DNA of 64,000 nt from Tricholomella constricta. Taxonomy: Eukaryota; Basidiomycota; Agaricomycetes; Agaricales; Lyophyllaceae. A program made the translations under genes and the position numbers. Positions 48,444 through 62,500 of this stretch are shown here, in pieces. Numbering within the stretch: position 1 is the first letter of the stretch; each line of letters opens with the position of its first letter. Below the pieces are notes generated by a model that was given only the letters and a program-made list of their open reading frames with translations, did no database searches and was not told the DNA's origin. The DNA lies in NCBI GenBank assembly GCA_013368375.1, contig JAACJP010000022.1:496001-560000 (forward strand), read 5' to 3'.

Positions 48444-51164
48444 TTAATGATTAGGGAAGAAAGCCAACAAACCATTAGGATGATCGTCGCTAGTCTGCGA
48501 AGCCTCCAAAGACATCTGAGCGCGGATCTTCATCAGCTCATCCCAGAGGTGCGTGGGTGGGACCTGATTTCCGCTGCGGAGGAACGTCCGGATATGGTCC
48601 AGCCACTCCTTCATGAGGCGGAAGCGGCCCTCGGCCTTGACGTCAGAGGATTGGCCCCCAAACATGGCTGACCCGTCCTGGATCGCCAAAAGCGACACCT
48701 GCGCGAGCCAGTAGAAGGGAAGGGCGTTGCGGATGAAGGGAGGCTCCTCCCGGCTTTCCTCGACTTGCACCGACTCGGGGCTGTTCAGCCACGTCTGCAG
48801 CCAGTTGTGGAGTGCGTATTGGATGGCAAAAGCATTGTCGTGCTCCTCGACTGGAGCGGCCTCGTCCCCCCCACCGCCGCCGCCGATCCTTGTGGAACTA
48901 GGATCTGCGGCTGGGTTTTCGGCGTGCGAGGCATAGAGGTTTCGCAGGATTGTGTGGATGAGGATGAAGTGTGCGAAGGGGTTGAGTGACAATGAGACAG
49001 TGGAGAGGCGGGTTTCGCCCAGAACAGCCAGGGCGCGTTTCATGGGGAACCCCGAGATCCGTGAGCTGCCTGTACCGTAGGGTGACGGCGCTTGCGAAAC
49101 GGCATGCCACGCCCTGGCGTCGCTTGCGGCCCACAGAGCGTCATCACATGGGAGGCAGAGATCGAGCTCTGAAGGCTGGAATGAGGGCGAGAGCGAGAAG
49201 TACATGCAGTGACAGCAATCGTGAAGATAGGACAGGAAGAGCACACTGCACATGGACATGTGTTAGACACGGTTAAGCACTCGGTAATGGAATTGGCGCA
49301 CCGTTTGATCATCTCATAATTAGCCCATTCCCTCCAGACTGTGTCCATGGAATGCGCGTCAGTCAAGTCGGGAGGCGTCCAAGCGCCTACCCGAGGGATG
49401 AGCCCAGTTCTACGGATCATCTACAAAGACCAGAAATCGGTTAAGTTTCTGTTGGGCGCGTGATGGCAGAGAACGCACCATGACAAGCATGCCGTGATAC
49501 ACATTTGAGGATATTCTCTGGTCCGCCTTCTGGTGGAACAGCCCTATCGTCTGCAATAGGACGACGGTAAGGATGAGATGATTTTGCTCTCGAGGGTCGG
49601 TGGAGATTTTCGCCTGCTGGTACTGTCAACTCGGATCAAAAATGGCCGTCGATGCCGCTTACAAATTCCATTATCAGGGTATCCCGCGTAGAGGACAGCG
49701 TGTCATCGATGAAAGTCGTCGCCGTGCTGGTTTTCACGAAAAGTGCACCGCATGCTTGCATAGCGCGCACGAGGATAAATGGCTTATCGTCCATGTTCCA
49801 TGTCGCAGGATGCACAATCGGTATCTGTGTGCAGAATGCGGAAAAGAACAGGCTCACTAGAATATAACAATGGGTCAAGTGAGCAAAAGTAGATCGGCGC
49901 AGTTAAAAGACATACGGTAGTGATCGAGATCCGCGGGTGTTGGTCCCTGAGGGTTGACCACAACCGAGGAGGCGTCAAAAAAGGAGCTGCCCAAGGAATC
50001 TATGGGTATTGTCTGATGCGCGGATATCCGAGGGGAGGTGCCGACGATAGAGTCAGTTGACGTGAGAGCTCCAAAGTCAGCAGTGAACCCTTGATCATCA
50101 TACCCAGCAGGCTGGGGAAAAGTGAATTGCTCATCGCCGCCAAAGTTTGAGTAAAACTCATTGCCCTCGAGCCAAGAGAAGTCGTTCATGGGACCAGGCT
50201 GCGGTAGTGAACACGACGATATCGATATGTCGAAGAACGGATCGATCACTGAGTTCGTGAAGGCCTGATTCAGGTAGGAGTCCAAGGCGTACGCATCAAA
50301 GTTCATGCCAAACGTTCCTGACATTTCGGGTTGACTCTCGAAAAACTCGGACCGCGGCGATGAGTGTGATGATGACGTGGAGGAAGACCCTGGAGATACT
50401 GAAAGCGCCGGCATCATAGGAAGCGCAGGATGTGGGGAAATTGGTGTGTTTGAAGCAAATGGTGAGAATGAAGAGGGGAATTCCGAGGGACTGCTTGTCA
50501 GAGAATCAGGAAAGATACTTGGCGTCGAGGATGCAACGCTGCCCGCGGAGGAGGATGCAGACAGTGAGAGTTTCCGTTTGGACGAAGCCAACTTCTTGTT
50601 GCGTGAAGTTTCGGGGTCGTTGATGAAGATGCACTCGCGGCCACGTGAGGAGCACTTCGAGCATGGGTACTGGAGATTGCATTTAACTTTTGACTCGGCG
50701 CAAGCCTATAGCCTATGCGTTAGACCATGACGATGCGTTGAAGTTAGAAGCCTTGCTCACTTGACACGATTTTCGCCGAGAGCGATTCGCGTTGACACTA
50801 TGACAATGTGCGTTTAGAACGTTAACAAGCATCGTCTAATGGTGCACCTACGAATCGCCACAAGTTCTTTTATGCCTTGTAAGCAAATCGCTCCTCGTAA
50901 ATTCTGCTTGGCAGATCTAGAAGCGAAGGTTGTTAGCGTTTTAACGTCGTCGAAGAAGGTGAGTATAATTACACTGCAACGATGGAGTCTCTCGTTTGTA
51001 TCTGGTTTATACTCAGTGATGCTCGAATGAAAAGGCGATAGGTTCTCACGAGAGCGAAGGTGTCGATTGAGATGGGTTGTCCTGGTAAACTTTGCTGGGC
51101 ACAATGGGCAATACTTCGTCTGAGGTAGTGACGGCATGTTCCCTTGTTGTTGAAGGTAGAGCAT
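48444..51164 (-). CDS. Transcription factor with two C2H2 fingers, a Zn2Cys6 cluster and a fungal-specific middle domain
   Basis: Sequence-specific nuclear regulator. The first ATG is 51162-51164, with an in-frame ATG at 51135-51137. The first exon ends near 51050. Finger 1 is C-x2-C-x12-H-x3-H, its last His formed across a splice junction. Finger 2 (CSICQAEF...RHKRTC) spans the next two exons. Then comes a complete zinc cluster, CQACAESKVKC-x5-C-x2-C-x6-C, split by another intron near 50.7 kb. A Ser/Pro-rich segment with acidic patches (50.59-49.9 kb) could be an activation region. The region from 49.87 to 48.44 kb resembles the fungal-specific transcription factor domain. C2H2 plus Zn2Cys6 proteins occur in fungi and often regulate secondary metabolism or development. 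It is 8 kb from the polyketide synthase and transcribed away from it. Confidence 0.85.
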
Positions 51165-54100
51165 AAGTAAAAGGCTACCTCTAAAGTAGTGAAACGATGG
51201 TACCTTTGTGGCTTCTCATCCTGCTAACCTCGCCATTAGCCTTGATATCGAGTGGGGACTGAGATGTTAAGACTGAGTAAAGTGGGTCCATTGTTGGGGA
51301 ACTTGGAAGATAACAGCCGTTCCGAGGAGGTTATAAAGACTTGCATTCAAATAACCCAGATCGATCGAAGGAAAGGCGTTACCCATTTAGCACGCGTAAG
51401 GAGGCTGCCTCGGCAAAGAGGCCAGTTTCGCGATCCATGGGAGTTCCATGTAGGCACACACTTGGATGGCCATTTCGAGAGGGACGCCGGATACTGAGTT
51501 TCGTGCACAAAGGAGGTAAAAACCAGATCTGGTGATTGACATCTGACTCTGATGACGACCGGAGAGTTGTAAGTGTCTCGGGAAGTGGAAATGATGGGAT
51601 TGCACATTGTTGAAAGACATTGAAGAGGTTCAGTCAGAGTATTTTCTTTCCCCCGAGGCGTTGTGATCCAGGCCGGGTACTGCCGAGCCATTCATTTTGA
51701 CACCCCAGACAACGCGCCTCGCGACATTTACATCCAACCTCAAGTCCTTTCATGAATCCTACACTGCGGAACTATGAAGTAGCGGAGTATAATGGTGTCC
51801 GTTTACCGCAAGGATCGCACCAAACCACGGCTATGCTGTGGGGCAAGCGAATCAAGAGGCACAACTGCCAGTCCGTCCCGTCTCCATACGCGATGCTCTC
51901 GTTTAACGACGCCAAACCGATACACCACTCTAGCGATGTCGCAACAAGCCGTCATCTGTACACGGCGCCACTTATCCTTGTAAATTGAGCGTCTCCGACA
52001 TGAAAACATGAGATTGTAGATCGTGCAACGATAGTTGGTTTATATTTTTGGTGAATTGGAACGTTACTCCCGTTGCCCGACAACAAGCATCTTGAAACTC
52101 GACGAAATACCAAAGTGGCAAGTCCGTGTCGTGTTGCCTGACAGACAGTCCCATCTCGGTCGGCGGTCGCGCAACGCACAGCGCAATAACTCCAGTACGG
52201 TCGGAAATTAGCAGGACGCCCAGTTTGTGTGGCCCCTCCCGAAAGTCCTGACCGACGACGACGAAGAAACGGGAGCATAAGTGATGTCGGGATTCGAATG
52301 AGTCGTCGAAAGCCCTGTAAATTTAACACGAGCAAACAAAATACCTCTGTCTTGTCCTCCTCCCATCATCGGATCATCGTACCAGTGGCAGACGCGATGT
52401 GTTCCAAGCCCATTCTATGCCAAAATATCCCCATGGTCTCTCACCATGCTGCACAGTGCAAAATCCATGATCGTAACTGAACACAGACATACTCGCATGA
52501 CAAGAATCTGGATTATTGCCCAATTCGATGACGCGTCACGAATTGTTGACTTCATGCCTCACAGCATGGACTTGTCGACGTCTGATCTGCATAAAATGTT
52601 GCTCAATCGTTCGATGCATACAATGACAGTATGGGTGCAGATTTTAATTTCTTCGAAATGTTGACAACGGGTGCGACGGCCGCTCGTGTCACCTTCCTGA
52701 TTCTTTATGACTTTGAGAACCAGACCCAGGATAGATGAGGCGCATGTGCTTCAAGTGACTGGTCTACCCTGGTCTGAAATCGCCCTCTCGTCCAACAATG
52801 ATGACACCTTTACTGACAAGCTCGTCTTGAGTGACCTTCAGTTATCTAATAGCGACCGGCCGCTGCCATGTTTATCTATCTATATAATTCGCCGTAATTC
52901 TAAGAATCTTTTGCACATACGAGACTGCACCGTTGACGGAGGTCGCCTCGACTCGGATTAATTTCCCCGCCTCATTCTATCTTCCGACCTCTAAAAAATT
53001 CAAGGGCAAGGATTCTCCGGGTTAGACAAGTCAGAACACTGTCTTTCGGGTTCCCGATGAAACGAAAGCGATGCGACGCAGTATGAGGTGGATTCAGACT
53101 GTATAGACCATTGCGGAGCAGAAGAACTGGCAAGGTAACAGGCTCCTATGATGGCGTTGATGCGCCAGCGTCGATCCCCAAAATAGATGCATCGCTTCGG
53201 AGGGTGGCCCTGAATATCGACGAATATAGACGAACCTTGCGCAATGGGGGGGCCGGGTGGCCTCCGGCATCCGGCAACGCCTAAAACCTTACACGAGCGT
53301 TCGAGGATTTCAGACACCATCATCATCGTCGGACCTCTATAGTCTGGCCGGTGTGCCTAGTCAATAGACATCATTGAAAAGGGGTCGACCCGAGGTGAGG
53401 GACGTCGGCAAAGTGAGTTCCCAAGTCCATTTTGAGCGTTAACGTTTTAGTCGAGAGACAAAGACGCATCGCGGCTTTTGAACAATTTAGCAGATCATCC
53501 AAGTCTGATGCCGACTCGGAGGCTGATGATCTCCAGTGCTGACTGCTTCGTCAGCGATGACCTCTGCGACTTACGTCGGGGGCAGTTTTAATATATCTAC
53601 ACTTGTCGACATAATTCCCCATGCGATAATTCACATCAAAACACTCGAGGACTCTTTAGTTTCTGAGAGCATGCGACTGTGGCTGGTTTTTTCAAAAACT
53701 TGATCATGAACCTATAGTGCTGTGGTACATGAACCCTTTGCAATTATCGAACGGGCCAGTTCCTGGCAGATTTGAGGTATGTCATTCTCCACAGTCATTG
53801 CTTACCCGATCAGGTACAGGGACCGCCACCTATTTCTGTTGAAAGTTAAGCGAGAGCGAGGGAGTCGACTTGCCAAGCCTATTCCCCATACGCGAGTTTA
53901 TGCATGAACAGCACGCTGCTATTAACTCGTTGCCGTCAGAAATGTGATCGCAGTCGTTGACGCCCTATTATTGTGGGATTGCGTTGGGAAACGTCGCAAG
54001 CCACACTTGATTCAATGATTGAGTAATGAAACCTTTTGGTTTCATCCGAGGCCGACGGACGGACTCGTACTGACGAGCGAGTCCCCACAGAGTGTCGTTA

Positions 54101-57100
54101 ATTGAAGAAGAAAAAGAAGAAAAAAGGAACACAGAGGCTCATAGATCTCCGTGGAACTTCCTTATGATGGAAACGACTTGTAAAAGTCTGTCATAAGTCT
54201 CCACAGAACCATGCGGACGCGAACTGTCATTAAAATTCCGTAATAATCTCTGGCGCCACTAAACGTTGAATGGTGGATCGGCGAAAGATGGAGAGGATTT
54301 ACCTCCTCCACAGAGGCAACGATCCGTGCGCCGGCACTCAGGGAAATCGAGACATGAGAAGACATGTTACTGCATGTAGATGGATTCAGATCCTAGAGGC
54401 TAGAGTTGCATAATGAACACACTTCACTTCCTCACCCGGAGAAGGAGGTTGAGAGGTTGACAAGTGTGGATTTCCGTAGTCCTGTACGACCGATGACAGA
54501 AACGCTCGCTTAATCGACAGGAGATCCTCATGCTATGCCATACGCCCCCCCATGGAATAAGAGCTCGGCCCTGGAAGCCGCAAAAATTGAATTGCTGCTG
54601 ATTATGATGAGTGGAAGACAGAGGGTGCATGTGTGTGTGTGCTGCAACGTCAAAAGTCTCCGGATCTCCATGACCATAAATATCTCACTGACACCTCCTG
54701 CTTGCTTCAAATCCTGACACCTGCGGCACCGCAGGTACGTTATGAAGGAGATAGTGGCTTCTTCCCCGTGCGTCTGAGCATCGAGCATGGGGAGCGAGGG
54801 TTGTGTAATTGGATGACGATGCTACACGCAATGGAGAATTCGAGCTTCGCAGAGCGCCGGTTGCCCGTTCCGCCCGGATGACCATCCCTCATGACAAATA
54901 GTTTATAGTTCCTCTACAGTGAAACTGGTGAGGAGTATGGAGTGGCAGATCGTATTGGTTTGATATCCAAGTGAATAAGTGCGTGTAATTAGGGAGAAAC
55001 GCTGGGAGCCCGCGTCTATAGGCGGAGATCAGCTGTGGGACCAAGCCGAGAGAGGTTCGTCCGAAACCACCATGTTACGCAGCGCAGAGGTAGATTTAGG
55101 GCATTGGTGGGCTATTCTCGAGACGATGGAGCGTGTCTAGCCAGGTGCAGGACTGTGGATGTCGTCCTTTGAGTAGAGGTGAAGTCGTGACTGTATACCG
55201 TGAAAATGCCAAGGAGCAGTAAGCAAGAATATCATTATTCTGTTGTCAACTGCATCATTTCTGTTAACTGTCAAAACTTCACATGTTTCATGATGGTTCG
55301 GTCGGTATTCTGCTGGGGCAACAGGATAGATACTCGGAGAAATTGATCTCGTCTTGTGTGCAGCTGGAGCGTGCCAAGATTTTTATCTAGAGCTCGTCAG
55401 CTCAGCCACCCAGGCAGATAGAAAATGAGCGCTGTGTCGTGACAGACGATTGTGGGATGCTTGTGGAAGCGAAACCGTCAGGACGGCCATGATGGCCGAA
55501 AGATGTTAGGGTCCAAACCTTTGGTACTCGACTCCTAATAAACCCAAATAATAACAGATGATCCCGGAATTATCGGGCCGTCACCGCTGACTTTGTCGCT
55601 TCGCGGGAGGTCTTTCTACGCGCCATCGCCTTCTAAAAATTTGCTTTCTCCCGAAAGAGATTAAGGGGAATGTCGAGTACGAGGCGCCGTTGCACGGAAA
55701 GAGGCATGTGTCCATAGCACAGGCTATATCACGGTTGTTAAACCCTGCTTCGCAACATGCACTCCACGCCGCGGATAGTACGCTACGACTTTTCGGAAAG
55801 GGAGGATAGGAAAAGGATCGCATCTACAACAAGCCGCGATGAGAGTTGTGAGGAAATACATCTCCTTGGGACCGGTATGTCTTGTGATCCCACGCATATA
55901 TACCGTGTGCGAAAGCGGGCCGCAAGCGCGACTTTCCCGAGACCGAATATTTGCGAGCGGCGCCAGGACTGAGAAACTGGATGCGTTTAGGAGGGGAACA
56001 AGACAAAACCTGTTGACTTCTGAAGCGCAGGTACTCCGCCACTACCTACTCAGCAAGAATTGGGCTTGATTCGGCAACTGTCAAGTTGTTGGCGAAGCCC
56101 AATGATTGCGATATATGCCACGGAAATGTGGGTAAAAGTCAATCAATCGAAAGATCAACCAGCGTCAAGTATCAAGTCCTGGAATTAACGGTATGCAGCA
56201 TAGCCATCGCTTCGCGGGAGGTCTTTCTACGCGCCATCGTCTTCCAAAACTTCTCCCGAAAGAGATTAAGGGGAATGTCGAGAACGAGGGAAAGAAGCCT
56301 GTGTCCCTGTCGCACAGACGGTATTACGGTCATCCAAGGAAGACGCACCCCACGTCGCGGGTTAGTACAGTCGGCGGCGTACCCACCGCTATGGCCCTTC
56401 GGAAAGGGAGGATAGGAAGAGGATCGTATCTACAACAACACACAAGCAGCGACGAGAGTTGTAAGGAAACATGCCTCCTCCCCCAAAACTGCTGACAGCA
56501 TGTCTTGTGATCCCACGCATGGGTCCTGTCGACCGTATTCAGTGCGAAAGCGGGCCGCAAGCACGACTTTCCCCCAGACTGACCGAATACTTGCGAGCGG
56601 CGCCAGGTCTGAGAAACTGAGTGCGTTTGGGAGGGAAGGAAGACAAAACCTGTTGACTTCTGAAACGCAAGTACCCCGCCACTGCCTACTCAGCAAGGAG
56701 CTCGTCGGTGGTATCACTTGGGCTTGTTTCGTCGACTGTCAAGTCGTTGGTGTGTATACGAAACCCAAATATTGCGATATATGCCAAGGAACCAGGTAAC
56801 CTTTGTTGAAGAGTCATTTTCTTGAAATATCATTCAGGTAATAACCCGCCTTAGAGTCAACGGTGTGCGGCATAGGCCTCGCACTTTGGCCAAATTTACT
56901 AGATATTGGACAGAGGAACCGTTCAGTGATAATGCTCGCATCCAGAGGGAAGAGGTAAATGCGTACTGACGATACTCGTTTCCAAGTCGCGCGATTAGTA
57001 GTATTTGGTTGAGATATTTACCATCGAGCGGTCGATGGACAGTGATCAAATCATCCCACTGTGTATCCGCCCTCCGCGCTCTGATCGGCGGGCCCACGTA

Positions 57101-59503
57101 GACAATAGTCGCCACCGTTACAAACACTCTTGGTGTGGAAAGATCTTCTGGCAGTACATGTCGGGAGTAAACGGTTTCTTGGCTGGTAAGCTCCGTGGGC
57201 TCTATATACCTTTAAAATGGACCCACAACTCTGATGGATGATTGCCAATGTACACGACTTGTGCGTTATCTATTTATTCTTTGACAGTTGAGACCTGCTG
57301 ACGGTGATCCAATGTCAGCAAGAAGTCGAAATATAGAAACTGAGAAAGAAAATGCTCGTGATTGAAACAATGGATGCCTTTGGGCCAGTGAACATGGACC
57401 AGGTGACCAATGATGCAACGCTGAAAGGACCCGGAACCAAAAGAACACGGCACCGCTTATCGAATGGTGTGAGATATGGAAGCGCTCCAGGGTCAGGTAA
57501 ATATCTAACGTAAGACCTTAAAAATAGACTTACGATTGTCGATAGTGAGTCTCCAGTGTTCGCACAACAAGCGATGTGTTGGTGGGAGAAAGCAACGGTA
57601 ACGTTGAATTGAGATGCGGAACGGAGTCAATTTATTCCTGACGTGTGGCGATTGGCGATATGGCTTGCGAACTTGCGCCCACGAAAAATCTTGCCGTACA
57701 ATTGAATATCGAATCGCTCAAAGAACGACGCATCGCTCTATCTTGAATAATCAATGGGCGTGGGCGTTCTAAAGATACGCATGTAACGACCTGGACGAAG
57801 ATACCGAACATCCAGACAATTTTGATGAAGTGTTACATACCGCAAGAGTAGTTTCATCTACCGCAGACGGAGAGGAAAGCTTGGGAATGAAGATGCCTTT
57901 GGAGGATTTTAGTTCGCCGGCTGCTCTGTCAATCAACGCGCGAAAAATGGGCACCGCTTCGCTGGATTTCTACTCTGGACAGGCCTGCCAGAATCTTCTA
58001 TCAGTACGAACCTGCCTCGCGGCAGGCTGGAGAGCGAGAAACCTTGCCGATGTCGGATGCTCGCCAAGGGTCGGGAATGATGGAGGGTCCTGATTTCACG
58101 CGCGCTTGAACTTCTGCTACTGAAATAGCAGTCCATCTCCTACCTATTCTGACAATACACATGGTGAAGGAAAAAACCTCGTCAGTCGTCTGTAAACTCA
58201 TATTTGAATGGCATTGTGCGCAGTTCAAGAATGTGTCAGGAACCGAAGGCCAACTAGATCGACATGATATGCCCGCAGAATTCCGCACAAGTCCCGTGCA
58301 CCAGTGTGTACACCCTAAAACAGCGGAGATGATCAGTCGGCAAGAGAAGTTGACAGATCTAGCAACCGTACAGGTCGTTTGACGAGATCATCTAATCTTT
58401 GGTGCCTGAAATGTCCAAGGTCTTGCGCGTCGCCCCATGTACAATGCCGAATGGTCGCCTAGACGCATCATACAGGTAGATAGGCGCACACAAGGTACTC
58501 ACACTCATGGCCAAAGGTTGTCCACTGGACCTTGTTCACCTGATGAACGAAGTCGCTACAGCGTAGATCGCCACATATTCGGTACGTTAGTCATTGACCG
58601 GCTACTCACTAGCCAAAGGAGTCGCTTGGTCGCCTGTGGCTTTTGTATGGCATAACTTTCGTTGATGACGGTTATTGATAAAAATCCTGTGAATTTTTCC
58701 GGACGTTCAAGCGGTAACAATTCAAGGAGTCTCACCTGATACACAGGAATTTATTTTCATCGCGACAGATAATCCATTCAAGAGAATTGGACACCATTCC
58801 CGCCAGGGTAAATGGAAGTACGTAGCAACTTACGGATTGATGCGATCCTATTGTAGTCTCCCAGGTCAGTTGGCAAACAAAGCCAAGCCGAGACACAACT
58901 TTTCCCGCTCAGCGAATTTGTCGTCAACCGTGCGGATGGCCTTGACATATTGGCACCGGGAATCAGTTAATTTTCGCGTCTTTTTCTGGTGTGTACATGT
59001 TCACCTTTGGATTCTCCGTACAAATCTTTAAGACTTTTATCAGTAATCCAGCGTTTCTAGCCACCATTCTCCTCCAGCGGAGATCCTAGTGGGGTGGCAA
59101 TTGACACGCGTCCTTGTCGATTACCTGTGGACGCGGTGTGCAAGAAAGATCAAGTTTAGAAGCTTTGGAAGCTTGCGTGACCTCAGAAGGCTATCTGGGA
59201 ATCGTCCAGCCTAGCTTGTAGGCGACTAAGCTCCAACCTTTGTGCGTCTTGAGGGCCCTTGGAGATCCCAGGTACGAAGTCCGCATGAGAACGTTCTTGC
59301 TTCGGATCAATAGGTCCATCTCGTTACCCCCAATGGTATTCTCTTACAAACTATATCCTTCCCGCCTGAGATCGTGACAACATCATCGGAACTGGTTTTG
59401 GAAGGCACTGCGCGGTGATTCACTCAGGATATGTGGCTTACGAAACTTCGTTATAAGGACAGGGCCCTTCGCCTACATCTGGGTTACAACTTACGCAGCT
59501 GCG
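51165..59503. other. Gene-poor stretch of 8.3 kb
   Basis: Only short, motif-free frames on both strands. Contains the tandem duplication at 55.6-56.8 kb. Sequence texture changes little, and no transposon ends or RNA genes were recognised. The last part is the presumed polyketide synthase promoter. Confidence 0.5.
55596..56786. repeat. Tandem duplication of about 0.55-0.6 kb
   Basis: 55596-56120 and 56207-56786 are related along their length, both starting TCGCTTCGCGGGAGGTCTTT and ending GCGATATATGCCA. The offset grows from 611 to 666 bp because of small insertions. No shared long open frame survives in both copies, so this looks non-coding or decayed. Confidence 0.85.
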
Positions 59504-62500
59504 ATGGTCTCCGCCAGCCCCCCACCACTGTATCTGCCTGTTTTCGCTGGACAGGGTACCGCTGCAGCCACTGTTCCCCAAACGCGACAGACAGCAATTC
59601 TCGATGCGTCGTCCCAGTCTGGGTCAATCCTCCTCTCGGCGTGCCACGAGGCTTTCCACCATGAACTTTCTTCCCTATCCGCTCCCGAGCTTCTCCACGT
59701 GGACATAGACCTCACAGACTTCCGGAAGCCTGAAAGCCTTCTTTCATTACCGGCGGAACGTTATCAGCAGAATTCTGTTATTTCGGGGTCAACGCTATTC
59801 TTATTGCAGGCGCTGCGTTACCTCTCATTCGTCGAGGCGACAGGTATCTCCACCGATTCTCTTACTCCCTTCAGCGACGTTCTCAAGGCGAATTCTGAAC
59901 ATGGCCTTGGGGTGCTGGGTTTCTCGTCCGGAATACTTCCAGCATGCGTCGTTGCAACGTCATTTTCTACTTTTTCGTATATCTCCAGGGCAGTCGAGGC
60001 TTATCGTCTGGCTCTTTGGGTTGGAATTCGTTCACAGCTCTACAGAAACGACACCCTCAAGTCTGGTTCCCGTGATTTGGATACCAAACTTCCGTGGAGT
60101 CTCGTATTTATTGGGATGAGTAAAGAGGATGCAGAAGAAGCGATCTTGAACTTTAGCAAGGTAACGAGGGTCGTTCTTCTCGCAAAACGTGTACTGAATA
60201 CCTCATCTCTCTTATTCGAAGCAGGAACTTGTAATGTCCCCTCTTTACATAACAGCAATCATCGACGACACGTGCGTCACGATATCAGGTCGCCCAGACG
60301 TTCTTGCGGCATTCTCTACCTTTGTTACAGCCAAGGGGGATTCAGTGGTTCACAACACCACCGTTGACTCCCTTTACCATTCAACTATCCACTTAAACTC
60401 CACCCGTGAACGTCTCCTTGCGGATGTCATCTCTAGGAAAATACAGTTTCCAACGTTCTCTGACATCAAGGTGCCCATCCGATCGACGTTCACCGGCGAG
60501 GCCATCACGAAAGATGAGACTTCTGAGTCTCTTCTGGAGCTCGTTGTGGACATGCTTCTCACCCAACCAGTTAACTGGAACCTCGTGATGGACAGAGTCA
60601 AACCACTCAATAATGTTCCGATTCGGCTTCTTAACGTTGGCCCGGGAGCTGGATTAGCTCGGGGCATCGAAAGAGTATTCTCTCGTGGGCGTGTATCCGT
60701 CATCGACTTGGCAATTGCCGAAGGGGGGCCACATCCGAAGCGCACAGCCAAGCAAGAACCTATCGCCATTATTGGAATGGCAGTCAATATGCCTGGGGCA
60801 CCCAACGTGTCCAAACTTTGGGAAATCCTCGAGCAAGGTATCAATACGATTTCAGAAGTGAGAGATTTTTCTACCAGCCCATCAAGACGCTCTAACCGTT
60901 TTCCCCAGATCCCTGAGCACCGATTTAAGGTCTCGGATTATAATGACGGCAAAAATGCAAAACGTACAATGAAGGCGCACACTGGTAATTTCATTGACGG
61001 TGTCGACGAATTCGACAACAAGTGCGTCTCGTGTGTTTCTCGTTCTTTCCAACGTTTCATTTTTGTCACCTGCAGATTTTTCAAAATTAGTCCACGCGAA
61101 GCGAAGAGCATGGATCCTCAGCAACGGATCCTCCTGCATACGGCCTACGAAGCCCTTGAAGATTCGGGATATGTACCAGATTCTACGCCGACGTCTTGCC
61201 CCGAAACTTTTGGGTGTTACATTGGAGTGGCGACGCACGATTATCTTCAGAACTTGAGAGAGGAAATTGACGTTTACTATAGCCCAGGTACCTATTCTGC
61301 TGCAACTTCGGAGTCATATCTCATCTCTATTCGTTGCTCTAGGGACACTGAAGGCGTTTCTAAGCGGCCGCATTTCGTATGCAATGCAATTGAGTGGCCC
61401 CTCCATCGTTGTGGACACTGCCTGTTCATCTGCCAATGTCGCACTTTACCAGGGTGCCCGAGCCTTGATGAATAGGGATTGCAACTCAGCTTTGGTAGGA
61501 AGCGTGAACGTCGTCTCTAGTCCCGACGTAAGCTATTCCCATCTTTACCCCGGCTCAAGTGATTCTGACAACGCCTTTCTCAGATGTTCCTGGGGCTTGA
61601 TCGCGGACATTTCTTAAGCCCGACTGGCCAGTGCAAGGCGTTCGATGCGTCGGCTGACGGGTACTCGCGAAGTGAAGGTTGTGGAGTATTTATTCTGAAG
61701 CGACTCTCCGACGCTCTTGCCGAAAACGACCGAATATTAGGCGTCATCCGCGGGATCGAAGTGAACCAAAGTGGACTAGCTCATTCGATCACACATCCCC
61801 ACCCTCCGACCCAAGCGACTCTCTTCAAACGTGTTCTAGAGAACTCAAATATAGATGCCAGCCGTGTCAATGTCGTTGAAGCGCACGGCACCGGGACGCA
61901 AGCAGGTGACCCGAGCGAGCTCGAAAGTATCAGGAGCGTATTCGCAGTTCAAAGATCTCCCGACAATCCCCTTCATATCACATCCGTCAAAGCCAACATC
62001 GGTCATCTAGAAGCAGCGTCGGGGGCAGCTGGGCTTGCAAAGCTTCTCCTCATGCTCGAGCATAAACGCATCCCGCGCCAAATCTCACTAAAGCTCCTCA
62101 ACCCACGGATCGCACCCCTTGATTCTGACCATACTGTCATCGATACGATAAATGTCCCTTGGTCTCCCTCTCACAAAGGCATGACTAGGCTAGCATTACT
62201 GAACAATTTCGGAGCTGCTGGATCCAATACAGCCCTCTTACTCGAGGAGCATCCGAAAGCTCGTGCTCAGGACGTACCACACGAGATGTCCTACGTTTTC
62301 GGGCTATCAGCCAAGGATGACACCACGCTCGACATACTCCGTTCGAAGTTCCTGCATTATCTGGAAGGGGGGGAGGAAGTCTCGCTTGCTGATACTGCTT
62401 ATACGTCGACGGCGCGCAGACAGATCTATGACCACCGATTGGCTGTTTCTGCGAACACCGTTCAAGATCTCATGGAGAAACTGCGAAAGGCCCTCGCGGT

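Noticed and set aside
50814..51164. Separate C2H2 zinc-finger gene upstream of the Zn2Cys6 gene
   Set aside because: Splice junctions join the fingers in frame to the zinc cluster (C2H2 exons into CQACAESKVKC), so one gene is the better model.
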